A stretch of 64,000 nt of DNA. It comes from Heliocidaris tuberculata. Its lineage: Eukaryota; Echinodermata; Echinoidea; Camarodonta; Echinometridae. The position numbers and the translations under genes are program-made. The stretch is taken from contig CM046833.1 of the NCBI GenBank assembly GCA_025618425.1, forward strand, positions 36,963,774-37,027,773, in the 5' to 3' direction. The first letter of the stretch is position 1; each line of letters opens with the position of its first letter. Below are positions 1-22,100 of this stretch, piece after piece. The notes under the pieces were generated by a model. It saw only the letters and a program-made list of their open reading frames with translations. It did not search any database and was not told the origin of the DNA.

Positions 1-1406
1 TAGAAAATTATTTATGCTAATTTATGCGAAATTAATTAAAAATCACGAAAATTGCTTCTTCCTCATTTATTGACCGATTTTGATTTTTTTTGTTCCATCT
101 GAAAGACTTTCATGAGGTTCATTGAATTTCTTCACAGAATTTTGAATTTTTGTGTAGAAAATTATTTATGCTAATTTATGTGAAAATTTATGCTAATTTA
201 TGTGAAATTTATTTAAAAAAAAAAAAACTGTTTGTTTTAACTCTTTGCCCTGTGCATTATGAAACCCATGGCTGCTGCATTATTTCAAAGGCTATAGCTT
301 TATAAATTTGTACATGCTTTCTGTCGACGATCGTCAACAGAAGCGAGAACCCAGAAGTGACAGTGGTCGACAATAGCGGGTTATGAGTTTATAAAGACTT
401 GAAACAGTGAGCGACAATGCACTGAAGCCACCCTTCAAATGCCCCAACCTTAAAATTCTTTTAATGTGTACACCAATGCATAAGTTATGTCATTCACTGC
501 TTTTCTCTTTTATTACAAATCTTAACCTTCAAATCTCTCTCAATAAAGATTTCACAGTTGGTAGAGATACATGTACCTCACCTTGACTGACTTTATGCTT
601 TATTTCAAGTTTCTCTTTCGCACAGTAAAACTATTAAAATTTACATTCCACAAAATCTTTTAACTCCAGTCGTCCAACTTGAGTTGTGAATTTCCAGACT
701 TTCATTCATATCTACACGTCACTGTCTCCTTCCAACACCACATTTAGCCAGATTTGCAATAGGCACTTCATCATCTGTACATGCATTTAACCAATACATA
801 TACATTTCGTGTATTCATTACAGTCTCAACTCAGTTCAAAGTACAAATTGCGTGAATTTCTTTGCTGGATGCCGGATGAGCGCCACATCATTGATGTGCT
901 AGTTTCTACGTACTACATGTACATTATCATCATCAGACACAGATCACCAGTTGTGATGTACACATGAATGGATCATCACAAGCTTTATTTAAAACTCAGT
1001 GGAAACGTCTAATAAACTAATGCAATTGACATCAGTGTTGAAAGCATGAATCAGAGAATTCTAAATATGTATAAGAAATATATGAAATGGTATCGTAAAC
1101 ATTTTAAAAGAAAATCCCAGATTTCATTTACACTGACCACAGAGGGTCAAAATAAGTTGAATGTGCATGAATCGAATTATTTTTAGTAAGTTCATTGTCC
1201 ACATTTTTTCAGCGTCTTCTTTATTTTATGTCCCATTCAAAAAGGTCAAATACGAAGAAAAAAAAAATGGCTAAGAAAGGGAAGCAGAGGAAGCAGATAA
1301 GAAATGAGGAATAAAAGTTACTTGGCCTTAGTATTGAAATCTATAATGATCGTTGGACTTAGACTTTTAAAAAGAGCATTATTCCATTTTCTTTTGCACT
1401 TCTCAG
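1..1406. other. Intron or upstream DNA of the PAG1-like gene
   Basis: AT-rich and without a recognisable exon. The first 240 bases contain the same AAAATTATTTATGCTAATTT-type phrase three times (near 5, 154 and 187), a short diverged direct repeat. The rest ends in the acceptor TTCTTTTGCACTTCTCAG at 1406. The missing N-terminal and transmembrane exons were looked for here and not found. Confidence 0.5.
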
Positions 1407-9053
<7,647 letters not shown>

Positions 9054-12000
9054 ATGTCAGATGGCTGAGGGTGTTCTTAAGCCTCCTCTGTACATGAAGC
9101 AGTAGCCTGCGTTATAAAAACCCTGCCGCGGCAAAACACATGTAAAACCATTTGACATCTAAATGAATGGCAAGTGGGATGCAAAAAAGGTAGCTTTTAC
9201 GCAAAAAATGTCTGTATGAAGCATACTCACCGATTCCTGCGTTATCAGATGAGATTCATGATGCTAAAGTAATTTTATTCTGCTTTAGTGGTTTTTTGAG
9301 GCAATTACCATAACATGTGTAAAAGAGGCTTTACAGGAATGTTATGGACTACTTTGCAATTTGGGAAATGTGGTGCACCAGTTGCTTTTAGCTGGGACTT
9401 TTATAAAGGCTCCACTGCCTACCGTGCTTATAACCCATGTTCTATTGCTATCATTGAACAAGCATAGCATTTCAAAAATTGTCCAGAAAACATGCTCCTG
9501 GATAGTAAGAGTTAATGAAAGTGAAGTACCTAATCTTTTGCCTGGTAGAAGGGCGTTAGTATGTAGGGATCTTGCCACTAATACCCTTCTGCTGGGTAAA
9601 CTACAATTATCCCCTCTGAAGTCTTTCCATTCATATGTGACTGTTGTGAGATAAGTTCTAGATGTATAATATTTTCCATAGGTTTGAAACTTTTATTTTT
9701 TCAGCGAGGGATTGAGTAGGCAATAATCATGACTTTGGGACTTTCTGATTGAAAACACAATTGAATTTGGAGCAAGATATACACTTTGAAAATATATTTA
9801 AATAACATCTCACTTGAAATATTAACTTGGAGTTTGAAAAAGAAGTGGAAAATTGTTTATGTTGACCTGAATGTTAACACCCTTTAATGGTGTAAAACTG
9901 GTATGTTATGTAATGTTGCATGCATGGAAGCTAGGTCCGAGTTAAAGTGATTTGGTAACTCTGTAGAGGCTTGATAAAATCTGAGCTGCCTGGCCTTACA
10001 TGCTATCAGTGTATGTAATATGGTGTAAAAATGAAGCCCAGGAAAAAAAAAAAGCACTTCAAAATCATCATGTGCTTCACAAAAGTAAACATATGCAAGT
10101 GACCAGAAATGCCAGACTCATTTCCCCCCATAGACTCAGTTTAGACTAAAGCGTATGGCCATACGCTTTCGTAAATGGGAGCATTCAGTCATAGATATCT
10201 TAATAATAGCATTATATATTTGAAAACCTTTCTATGCCTGGCTATTCATTTGTCCTTCTGAACATCATTATACATGCAAGACAGATATCAGAATTCAACA
10301 ATATTAAATCAAGCCTCCACAAAGTTACCGAATCCCTTTAAGTTCCTTGTGGCTCTATAATGATAACAGATTGAATATTTCATCATTTAGCTTTTGCTTT
10401 GATGGTTGTATGTCTCCGAACAAGATTCTTTACTTTGTGATTGGTCCTCGCTAACACTGTCACTGCTGAAACAAATCCAATGTGATGGAGTCCCTGCGGA
10501 ACAAAAAGAAGTTCATTATCTAAAGAAATTGTCGGAGCTATTTGGGTGCTACGTAATTGTATGTAACGGTACATGTACAGTAGATTTATACTAGCACATT
10601 GGCAACCCCAGTAGGTGTGGTGTAAGACGGTGTATAGCACTATTCTTTGTTACTAAATGATTGTGTACATATCCATGTTTATGTAGCCAAAGCTAATAAC
10701 AACTGAAGATGCTATGAGTAATGATTTATGATTATGTCTACCAAATAATGTATCATAATAAAAGCCCACTAGACACTGTATGATCCGACTGTGGTTCGAC
10801 TCTGAAACCAATTGCAATAACATCTTTCTTAAATTGAGGTTTCTAATGGTAATTATCAATAATAAAATTGAAATTGTGGGGTACTGCAGGGTGTTCAATG
10901 GGAGAAAAGGCAAAATTTACTTCAAACTTGGCAGAGTCTTACAAGCAGACTGATGTCATTATGAATCAATTCAATTCATTCCATTTCAGTTCAATTTTTA
11001 TTCCACCATTAGTAAAATATATACAAAGCAATTTACAATGAAAATATACAAAATAATGGTTAGGACCCTTGTAAAGCAGCATTCTACTTGTAATCAGGGC
11101 CCTATTACCAAAAAAAAAAAATATATATATAGCTAAATATAAATAATCTAAAAACTTGCACAACAGGCAATCGGTCCCTTTCTCCCACTTGAATAACTTT
11201 CAATAACTCACAATCATCATAGATTTTACTTTTCATAGACCATTAGGAACCTCAATCGGGAAGATTTTACACGATTGATTTTCTCTATCGGATGATACTG
11301 CAATTTCTTTCATTATCTGATTGCAGTTGAATGGTAGAGTGCACTTTGGGCTTGAGAAATATCAGCCTTGTGATTAACAATGAAGTTTGTCTTTTAATAT
11401 AAATGTACATTTACTATCTCTGTATATATCAAACATTGACTGTGTAAACTACTCATGAAATATTCTGTACAATTTCTATTTTTATTGAGAATCTCCAAGG
11501 CAGAATTTGAAACGTGACACTGTATATATCAACATGCTTTGAGAACGTCAAGGATATATATATTTGTTTTATTTATGTACTGAGCTTTATAACCTTTCTG
11601 TTTGCATGATTATTATTCTTAGAGCATAGTCTTAATCAGAATGGTAAACCTAGTGTTACATGCACATGTATGATGTTATGTAGATAGGAAATTGCATTTT
11701 TCTTATTAAATCAGCGTATGTGTGTAGTGTGCCCACATTCTTAAAATCGTGCTGTTGATATAGTGCAAGAGCTACTTCAAATATGAACTTACGTTATTAC
11801 ATTTAATGTTAAATTAGCATCATTCTTAAGCAAATGATGTAGAAATAGAACCTGTTATTTACATCACTCAGAAGTAACTGTCTTTCATCCTGTAAAAAGT
11901 TTGTTTTTTGCTGTTCAAGAAATCTTCACCATTTCATGTCCACTTTCAAGTTTCTTTCAAACTTAAAGTAGTGAGTTTCAAAAAGACTTTCAGAAATTTT

Positions 12001-12551
12001 ACTTTTCATTTTGTTGTACATCTTTCCTAATGCATTTGAATTGTGGTACTACCTTTTCTTTTGTTATGTTTGTACTGATTTGGTTTTTTTTGTCTTTTAT
12101 GTACAAAAAGTACTACTCTTTGAGATATCTTTCATATTTCTTTGTAGCACTCGGATGGTAGAACATTTGCATGTTGCATTTAATGTTACCATTCAGGTCT
12201 GTTGTAGTACTAGTGTCCTATTTATGTTGCTTGAATTTTGTTGTAAAGATGTTGATGGTTTTCTATAGTCTGAGAGAGGATCAGTGGTAAGCGAGTCACT
12301 GACGGCATGATTTCTGATGAAATCCAGTCCTCAAACAACAGACTGCTGAGTCTTCATGGTAGCAACATGGATATCAACCCACCCCCTTCCACCTAAAAAT
12401 AACAACCTACAAAATTGTTTTGTTGTCTGCATGGTAGTCTCACCTCTAGCTCCTCTAAAATTCCACTTTATTGAGAGGCTTTCCTTTCTTCCGACTTATT
12501 ATGGTAGTCTTCCTTGTCTGATCTTATCCGATATATTTTGTCTGACCCATA

Positions 12552-12788
12552 CAGTGGCGTAGCCTGCATGCAGAAATTGAAGGGGCACTGGCATTATTGG
12601 GGGAGGGGGGTGGGTGGGGGACACTTGAAATAGGTTGATGAAAGTGGGAGAACAAGGCCATAGAGAGAGGGAAGGGTGTGGGAGGGTTATAACCCATTTT
12701 TATTTTACCTTTTCCCTCTCCCATTCGATGGGGGGGGGGGGGGGGGGGGGGGAGGGACATGCCCCATGTCCCCTGTAGCTACGCCATA
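12552..12788. mobile_element. hAT-like MITE remnant
   Basis: Starts CAGTGGCGTAGCCTG and ends GTAGCTACGCCA, an imperfect terminal inverted repeat of the CAGTGGCG type. It contains a 23-base G run at 12730-12752. No clean 8-bp target duplication could be read. Confidence 0.5.
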
Positions 12789-15553
12789 TACAGCAAGAGA
12801 TCTTTGCTTCTCTTGCAGGGAGGTTCTCCATTTCCAATTCACTATCCTCATCTTTGTCCATTCCAACTGTTAAAACACTTTTGGACATTCATGTAAATGT
12901 TATTGCAGGAAAAATGTCGAGAAATCATCTTAGCAGACTCCATTTTCTTTTTTAAAATCCCAAAGTTGGGGGTGTGCCCTAAATAAAAAAAGGAAAGGAA
13001 AAAAAAAAAGAGTTAGAAACACTACATTTTTGGTAAAAATTTGAGAGGTTCTTAAGCAAAGTGATAAATGTAAGAAATGGAAGATATTTGTCCTTTGATC
13101 ATCAGTAGTCACTATCTTTAATTGTTTTAATGTACCTCCTTTTTGTTCCTCCTGTCCTATCAAATGTAACACTGCCACTTTTCCTGTGATTAAATATTTT
13201 AAACAACTTCTGTCTGGGAATAAAATGTTGATACCTCTTATTGTTTTATAGATAAAATGCAAGGCCATCTCAAGTGAGGGGAGGTTTGGAAGGGGGGGAT
13301 TCTCCTTTCCTCTTTTGTCATATGATTTGGGGGCATGTGCTCCCCGGAGCCATGCCCCTAATGAAGCAAGACTATAGACACATTTGTGAAAGACCATTGG
13401 TCTGTAAAGTTTTTCCTCTGAAAAGGAAAGAGAAGTTTGGATGTTTATCTTTTGTTTAATTTTTTTGATTGTCAGGAATATAATTTTACTTTGCTTCCTT
13501 CCATTGTAGTAATGATTCTTTTGTTTGTATATATTGAAATTCTTATATAATGAAGAGACAGATATTGTATTTATAACATTTTGATTGCTCTCTAACTTGC
13601 CAAATTATGCTTTCCACCTTTGTTTTTGTTTTTTTTTTAATTCTTGCACTCCAGCTCATTTCAACTCTGTCTTTTCCCTCTTTCTGATGAAATATTACTC
13701 CATGGTAGGACAAAAACTTGGGTAGAATATGCTCGAACGGAAGGACAGGAAATTTCTACAGCTTTAAATATGGAATGTTGCATGTGAAACAAAGTTTTTC
13801 TTCAAGCTCGTTGACATATGATAGGGAAAACCAAGTTTTTTTAAAATATGCATGTGTAAGTGAATCGCAAGTGGGGTGAATGCAACAAAGGTCCTAGGAC
13901 ACTTGCTAATCATTGTGTTACGACGTAGAGAAATGTAATGCATACTACGCTTATTTTACTTCAGCGGTTTCCCACAGTACACAGTGTATGTGAATGGGGC
14001 TTTAGTGTGTCTAGAATACACGTTTTTTGCTACATGTATTGTGTAATATATGTACGTGATGATCTCAAGTTTGTATGGTAGCTTGGATATTGGCAAGCAT
14101 TCCTAAGATGTATAACTCATGCTCAGTATTAAAACATTATACTTCGTCAAATTTTGATACAAATTTATACCACTCTTAGGAAGCAAAATTAAACATTTTG
14201 ATATTGGGCAATTCCCAGCAATTTGTCCCATACAACATCTGTCTATTATCCATTTTTGTAAAATCCAAAAATGAAAATACAGTTATTTCTTGTACCGCTA
14301 CCACTAGCCTATGGTCATTTCAAGAGATATTTCATTGTTGGTTGAAATAACTGGATGAAAGACTTGTTGTATCGGACACATGGAAGAGATCTTCGAATTA
14401 GAGAAGTTCCGTTGGGGCTGAAATATTTTGTGGTACATGTATGGTATCTTCAAAGATACTGCAAACAGTGCATGGGGCTTTCTTGAATGGATTTTACAAA
14501 ATATTGGAAATACATGTATCTTTCATTTCTTTTCTCAAGTTTTAGAATGATTACTCGCCTTTATTTAGTTGAAGGAAAGTATTTGAGTTTGTAGTCGCCA
14601 TTTTACCCATTTAAGTCATGTGCTGTTAGGCATATACTTGATAGTGTTTTTTCCACTGAAGGCATACTTTTTCTTTTTGTAAATTTTTAACATGTATCAT
14701 ATAATTATGAACATGAATGATAAGTATTGATTACTATACCAAATATCTTATAAGCACATCAGTTTAGCAATATAATGATGATTATATCAAAAGACTTCAT
14801 GATTGTACAGTAATACCTTTTTTGTATAGAAGGTATGATGCAAGTGTATCTGAAGGTCTAGTTCTGGGAAAGGACAAATGATTTGTGAGCTTTCTCAATC
14901 TTTTAATGTCAAGTTTGGAAGAACATCATACATGCAGTAGAAATATCCCTTGAAAAAGATTGCTCTTCAAATGCCCTCATATTCGAAATGTGACGAGAAA
15001 CAGCTGTAGTGTTTGGGCCGAACATTCATGCCACATTTGTGTGCAGTCCCATAAACCCATTTCTTTGTGCAGTGCATGTGGTTTTCAGCGAGATTAGGTC
15101 AATTTCTTATCTACAGTTGAAACCCACTATAGGGGACCTTGGGACCAAGACAGTTACCTTGTTACATCAGGAATCTCTTTATATCATCCTCAGATAGACA
15201 ATCCTGACTTTTAAAATCCTTTTTATCTGTCAAGCCAGATAATCTGACTCATGTGTAGTTTTCTTATCCACATTGATGTCGGCGTTAAAAGAAGCTTATC
15301 TATGAATTGTGAGATCATAAATAAAATAATTTTTGAGATATTCACAATCGAGTGAATCTGCTGCAATACAAGAAATCGTATTGGCCAGAGATAAATCCTA
15401 AAAATCAACACAGAAATGTGATTTCTTGAAAATGCTGGTGTTTAAGATCACATATTTTACTGGTCATGTTCTGTTCTGCCCCCCCCCCCCATAGGTGCTT
15501 CCAAAAATATGAAGGGAATCTATTCACTGACCCATTCAACTTTTTTCCATCTA

Positions 15554-15729
15554 CAGTGGAAACTCATTATAAAGAGCTCTGCCTCTGACATAACAAGATT
15601 CCTGTTATAACAAAGTATTGCTACTCCCAGGTCTTTATATCCTTTTGTGTTTTACCCTGATATAAGGAGATTCCTGACATAAGTTAATTTTCATGGTCCC
15701 GAGGTCCTCGTTATAGGGAGTTTCCGCTG
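15554..15729. mobile_element. Tc1/mariner-pogo-like MITE (TA-flanked)
   Basis: Begins CAGTGGAAACTCATTATAAA and ends TTATAGGGAGTTTCCGCTG, terminal inverted repeats flanked by TA on both sides (15552-15553 and 15730-15731). Related copies lie at 32790 and 34009. Confidence 0.75.
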
Positions 15730-16866
15730 TACCAACACTGTGTGTTGCCTTAATAGAATTGCATTTTATTTTATTTTATGGTACTGTATACTGTAAATCC
15801 AGAACTCTGGTGCGCATAGCGAGTGGTTCAAATTCGTGAAAGTTTCATACCACAGAATCATCGAGTCATAATTGATGACACTAAATTACTGCAAATCGCG
15901 AAAATTTCTTGCTGTGAAAATGGCGGTGGTCTACAATTCGTGAAAGTTTCACGTCACGAACGTTTCTGGTTTTAAAGTAGCTCCTGTGTCAAAGGGGCTT
16001 TCATGTATGATCCTGTAATGTAGTTTGGAATGTAAAAAGATAAAGGAAACCATTGTTTTCTGTTCCATCTTACCTAATTTCCAAATTCCATAATGAAACA
16101 TTCTGAAATCTTTCATATATTTGTTCTGCTCTTAAGGGAAAGTGAGAAATGTAGTATGAAAACTGACCACCTCAAAATAGTACCGCCAAGGTTCGAGTCT
16201 GAATGAAAAAATGTTAGGATTAAAAGTTTTTCCTGCAGTAACACTTGATCCACAAATAATTTTGTTTTTGGTCTTTTAGCTTTTACTCTCATTTAGTTAA
16301 CTAGCATTGATTATGTTATTATATACATTGTATGTAAGAGGTGTATTCAAGATTAAACTCACTAAAATTACATTCTAACGAACTTTTTTCTTGAAAAAAT
16401 AAATGTCATTGTCATTTTCTTATGGAAATGATTCAGAAGTGGATTTTAATAGAGAGAAAGAGAGAGGTGGGGGGGGGGGGAACAGGGTGTGTTTGAATGG
16501 AAAGTATGTTCACAGAAAATGTGGAAATCACGAGAGAATGAGAGATGAGGGGTGGGGAGAGCAAAGCAGTAGACAATGGATCGCGGTAAGCGATTTAGCT
16601 CCGGAAAAATAAATGAAAGACCTAAAAATCGTTGCGAGAAAATGGCTCTTTTTTACAACACCAAATACAAAAACAGCTCCCGTAAACAGATATTTTTTAC
16701 ACTGGTATCAAAGATGTTAAAGGGTGCCTCAAGTGAAAGTAGTCTTGATAAAAAGAGAGAGAGGAAGGTAAGGAGACAAAGGGAGGGAGAGGTTTTAGTG
16801 CATGGTAGGGTACAGGATAAGAAAATAGCAAATGAGAGAACTCTCTTGCACACTCACAAATCTATA

Positions 16867-17033
16867 GTTAACCTTGCATAACCCGAAGTTGCGAAGTCGA
16901 ACTTTCCCTAAGTCAAATCAATTTTTTTGACCAAACTGTGCAAACGTGTTATTTACATTTCCTAAGTCGAATTTTGCATAAGTCGAACAATTTTTTGTTG
17001 TCCCAACAGATTCGACTTATGCAAAGTGAACTG
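16867..17033. mobile_element. Pogo-like MITE, diverged
   Basis: Imperfect inverted repeats around GTTAACCTTGCATAA and TTATGCAAAGTGAACTG, with AAGTCGAA words on both arms and TA at each edge. No coding capacity. Confidence 0.5.
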
Positions 17034-17196
17034 TACTCATATCACAAACAACATGCTACAGTCATGGTGGAACTTTGTTTTAGATGGAAGTCAAGTTATT
17101 TCTCAACATTTAAATATGCTTGTCAAAAATCTACAGGTTATCAAACCAAGGGTTTGACTAAATTAAATAGCCAGGAACAGATTTCATTTTCATGAC

Positions 17197-17313
17197 TGCC
17201 ATATTTTATAGGTTACGATTTATCTGCTGTAACATAATGACATGAAAAAGTAATTGTGTTACAGGAGGTGGCAATGTTATCATAACCTATAAAATAAGGC
17301 AGCTATGAAGATA
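17197..17313. repeat. Short inverted repeat (hairpin)
   Basis: TGCCATATTTTATAGGTTA near the left end pairs with TAACCTATAAAATAAGGCA near the right end, separated by about 70 bases. This could be a small MITE; no target duplication is evident. Confidence 0.5.
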
Positions 17314-17510
17314 AAAATTCTGGATAAGCAAATCTAAATGATGAGAAAGTGTTTTTTTGTATCCTTCCATTTACCATGGAAATGCCTAGCAACCCTCACA
17401 GTCAAACACTTGATGTTACAAATGAACAGCTAAAAAAAAAACACTCAAGTGATACCGAAAGTTGCGTTTTGCCACAAAAAAATCAAAAACTGCCCATTCC
17501 AATAAGGCCA

Positions 17511-17516
17511 TTTATT
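17511..17516 (-). terminator. Candidate RPLP1 poly(A) signal
   Basis: TTTATT on the plus strand, that is AATAAA on the minus strand, 180 bases after the RPLP1 stop codon. Confidence 0.45.
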
Positions 17517-17695
17517 GAGTCTGATATATAGTCCATTGATATTTGGTGTTTAGATGCATCGAGGTGCAAGCTATTCAATGCACCTATATCTCAATGTTCT
17601 TCATGTGATGGATGATGTTGATGCATCTATTTCGTGTCCATTTTTGGAACGGGCAGCGATGGACGTCATGAGGCTGAGGGGCGTGTCCTTGGGTT

Positions 17696-19067
17696 CTAAT
17701 CGAACAGACCTGTTTTGAAGAAGAAAAGAGAAGAGAGGAAAAGGTTGGTGACTTTTCACTTCAACTGTATCAAATGATCAATACATTTTAAATCACGTTT
17801 GGTTTAAAACCAAAAACATTTGCAAAAATTCAATGTTGTGTTACTTGTAACTAATTATTTCCCTGCATGAAACTTTCCCATACTGTTTATGATTCAAGCG
17901 TGAAATTCAAACAATAAAAAACTTAAAAAGAACAAAAACTGCCCCTTCTTGTTGATTCTGCCTTTGCTTCCCAGCCAGCCCTGTTTCAAAGTGTCATACA
18001 CAACAACTGCCTTAAAGATAAAATTGAGTGCTGGTCATGCGATCACGTTCACGCCACATGGTATACAGTCCCATATACCCATCCCTGTGTGCAGTGCATG
18101 TGCCTTTCAGCAAGATTATTTCTTATTTTCACGATTCCAAAACCTCACAGTATACACCAATTATTATGTAGACGTGATCAACCTTTCCTAATTACTTTGA
18201 GACAGTTTCTTTCCCAATGTAATTGCATGACCAGAACTGTACTTTATCTTTTAGTCTCATTCACAAATGATGAAGTCAAACGTAACTCAGCATATAAAAG
18301 GCCACCAAGCCCACTTACTTATCATCAGCATGTTATTGGAAATATAAATGAAAAGCACACTTCGCTGGCAACATTATGTGTGAAGTATGCATTGACAATA
18401 ACTTGAACTCACCAAAGCCCATGTCATCATCTGATTCCTCGGACTCTTCCTTCACTTCTTCCTTCTTCTCTGTAATGGGGGGAAAAAAAACCAAGACAAC
18501 AATGTTAGCAGGGGTCGAAATGTATAAATCCAGGCTTCTCTGCAGGATTTTCTTTACCTTGGACCAAATCGAATGAAATGTTCTTGCAGCACCACAGGGG
18601 GTCGTTTGTGAAGAAAAAGGAAATTTTGCAGGTTGATATATTGTCGAGGAGAATTTGCATCCCCCCCCCCAAAAAAAAAAATTCCAATGTTTGGTATTAG
18701 CACCAAGAGTGTTACATACTGCAGTGGACAATGTATTTTGTTCACTGAAGCTCTGTACTTTTGAAAGAATGAGGTGAAAATTGTCTGAGGCAAATGTTTT
18801 TACTCTAAAGCACTTCCTTTGAGGCCTCTTCATCCCATAAACTTTTAAAAAATTTCCTGGAGCTACTTGGTTTACCTTCAGCAGCAGCTTCACCACCGGC
18901 GTCACCAGCAGGTGCAGCGGCTCCACCGCCACCACCGGCTCCAACGTTGGAGATGAGGGTAGACACGTCGATGCTTCCCAGAGCCTTGGCAAAGAGACCA
19001 GGCCAGTAGGGTTCTACAGAAACACCAGCTGCCTTGATCAGGGTTACAAGCTTGTCAGCCTTTATGT

Positions 19068-19119
<52 letters not shown>

Positions 19120-22100
19120 GTAAGTAAAATTAAATGATTTGCCAACAACGAAAGATGAATTACTGTTATGAATGTATCTGGTCAAGTCCAAGGTATGTCC
19201 CATACATTTCCAGATATTACAGAACTGTGAACATAAGTTGACATAAAAATATAATTTTACGTGTTATTTTGTCTACTCCAAGCACTGATCTCTACCCAAA
19301 GCAACACCCTTAACGTTAGATGCGACCCGGCGCAACGTGTCGCCACGTTTGGGCCCGCAGAAAAACTACGCTGCAGTACTATTTCAATACAATTTTATGC
19401 ATTTTTAGAATCAAATAATTCAGCACTGTGAAGTCTTTTCCACAATTTAATTGCAAAATCAGGCAAAACAAGTGTACCTGTACAAATTCCAGAGGCGATT
19501 TAATGTGACAATTAGTGTAATGTCTTTTATAAGTCAACAATCAAATCATGTATCTTTCGAACAGGAGTACACTGGGTTCGTACACAGCAGACGATGTCCC
19601 ATGCTATGTCTCCCGTGTACTGTGTTTGAGTGAGGGCTCCCAATTTTGGTTGTGCGGGTGCATCAACTGCTCGCATAGAGCAGTGCGTACGATGCGATAT
19701 CCAAGTAAATGGAGATCGATGATTCCAAGCTATCAGCTTGATCAATCTTAGATGTCATCAGTAAAATATGGGCAAACCTTTGTACCGTCACTATGAACTG
19801 TGTAATATCTACAGTCACACCACACAATGGGCTTCAAATTGCCTTAACCTTGGTCATTAGGTATAATGGATATATTAATTTGGTCTACTGTGTAGATTTA
19901 CTCTTTTTTTGCATTTCGATTGTTGATATTCAGGTTGAATATGACCAGAACCACCTTACAGTGTAGCAAACGACGAGGACGGTTTGCAAGGTTCACCGTG
20001 CGTGGGAACGGGCGACTATAAGGCATAATAGTATTTGTGTGTTTACTTCTGCCTCCGTGCGCCATATATGCATCAGCTGTACAGCTCTGTGGCCATTACC
20101 AGATTGATAAGCCATGGAGCTCGTACAGCTAGCCTGAATTTGCAGATATGAAGTGGCAGTTGCCCGAATATTGGATCTTTGACATGATCTGGGGGAGGGC
20201 ACTCATAGCGACTTTACTATACTTTGTGTGTAGACTCTAGGTGGTCATACACCTCAACACTTTCAAAACATCACTCCACAAAAGTCACCAACATTCACTC
20301 AAAATCGGCATTTAATTTACAAAAACCGACACCAACATATCCATGAAATACAATAAATTCAACTCACCGATGTTGGAAAAGATAATTCCAAAAATGAAAT
20401 CAGTAATTTACTGTCAGTTCTGGCGAAACGGGGTATCGGAAGTCATTGTGTACATTTCCTGATCGCCGCGAGCGCTGACATCTCCCCCCAAAAAATTCGG
20501 TCCCTATCGCGCACACGTAAAAGTCCCGATTTTCTGTGTGCAAGATCGTAGAGATCGATGTGCGCGCGCGATACCGAGTTTCTTTGTGGACAAAATTTTG
20601 TTGGCCGATTTTAGCCTGATAACATCGGAGGCATGAAAACAACATGCAATTGCGAAAAAATTGGCGGGGATTTCTTAGGTTTTGGACATGATTTTGACTT
20701 TGGATTTTGCTTAAAATATCAGAAGTTCTTCCTAACGGCCATTTAAGGTAGGAGTGAGATTTTAAAGAGCTGAATTTGAAAGGAAGTATTTTAAATATTT
20801 ATCTCATTTTTCCCCCATACCTTTAGTACATGCGATAGAAAATGACTAGACCTAGAATTTCTGCATTCGTCCCGCGTAGTGGTCAATATGACCACTAGAT
20901 CTATAATTACATGGTGTGGGGGAGGGGGCTGCAGCCCAATGCCGAAGGAAGATGCCCTTTGCCTGAATATTATTTAACTTTCCAGTAGGGTGTCCGGAGA
21001 AAAAAATTATTTTTCTTATTTCAAAATGATATTAAATTTTCTTTCTGGATTTGAAAAATAATAACCATCAAACTGACAGAAATATGATATTTCATGAAAA
21101 ATTCCAGTTAATTACTGTAAAATAAGAGAAAGAAATCGGACCATTTTTCAGCTTTTTCCTGCCATAGGCTATGTAGTTAAGAAATGGGACACACACAAAT
21201 CCAAATTATGAGCTTTCGAAACCTGTTACGACTTTATATTTAATATCAAAAACTTGACCCTTACATGACCAGATAGGAAATTTTACAATCTTTCTGATGG
21301 TATGAATTTTTTCAAGGTTTGAATATCAGATCACAGTGTAAAATTGCGAAAAAGTGACAAAATTTGTGTAAAACAGAAATTTCAGTTTCCCATAGGAAAT
21401 GCATGGGGAAATGGCAATCTGAATACACACAAATATAAGGGTTTGCAATTTATCTCTTATTTTAATTTTCTAGTGAGCCTAAAAACTTGCCCCTAGCGTC
21501 AAAAGAATGACCAGGATTTTCTCTTTCCATACATTCCATGAGATAAAAATTAATTCAGATCACATTGTAATAACAGGATGAATTTGCCCCCAAAATTGTG
21601 CCATTTTTCCCCTGAATCAGCACGTTTTTAAGCTGACACTTTTCAGTGTGACTTCGGACACCCTATTTCCAGCTTTTCCTTCTTTTCCTCATGTTTCTGT
21701 CCTTTACCATGTTTACCTTTTCTTTTCACTTTTTCCTTCTCTTTTTATCTTTGCTCCTTTTTTTCCCCTCCCTTTTTTTCCTCCCTGACAGAGGTGGCGC
21801 ATTTGCCAACAGTAATTTTGAGTGGGGGTTGTGACACCCCACCACATTCCCCCTCTAGCGACGCTGCTGCTGATGACCTGATGTCACGAGATGAATCATT
21901 CATCATGTTCATGATAACTGGACTACATTTGTCATGTGGTAGTGGCAACTCAAGACACTTTAAACCCACTTCTTGGACTTGGAGTCAAACATTATCAAAA
22001 CTTTTATAAAAGATGAAGTTGCAGATAAAGAGCACTACCACTGTTAAATGATGACGGTCATGACGATGGAATAAGCCACACATGATGCATTTAATTGTTA

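Larger units (their letters stand above)
9054..17510. other. PAG1-like 3'UTR and intergenic DNA
   Basis: No protein-coding gene is recognisable in 8.4 kb. Several AATAAA hexamers occur (for example 10861-10866 and near 16396), so the 3'UTR end cannot be fixed; vertebrate PAG1 also has a very long 3'UTR. The stretch contains scattered transposon remnants listed separately. Segments at 9100-9330 and 13820-14005 are diverged fragments of the element best seen at 26566-27183. Confidence 0.5.

Noticed and set aside
12930..13397. 155-codon minus-strand ORF
   Set aside because: No recognisable family, overlaps repeat-like and homopolymer sequence, and has no splice or neighbour support.
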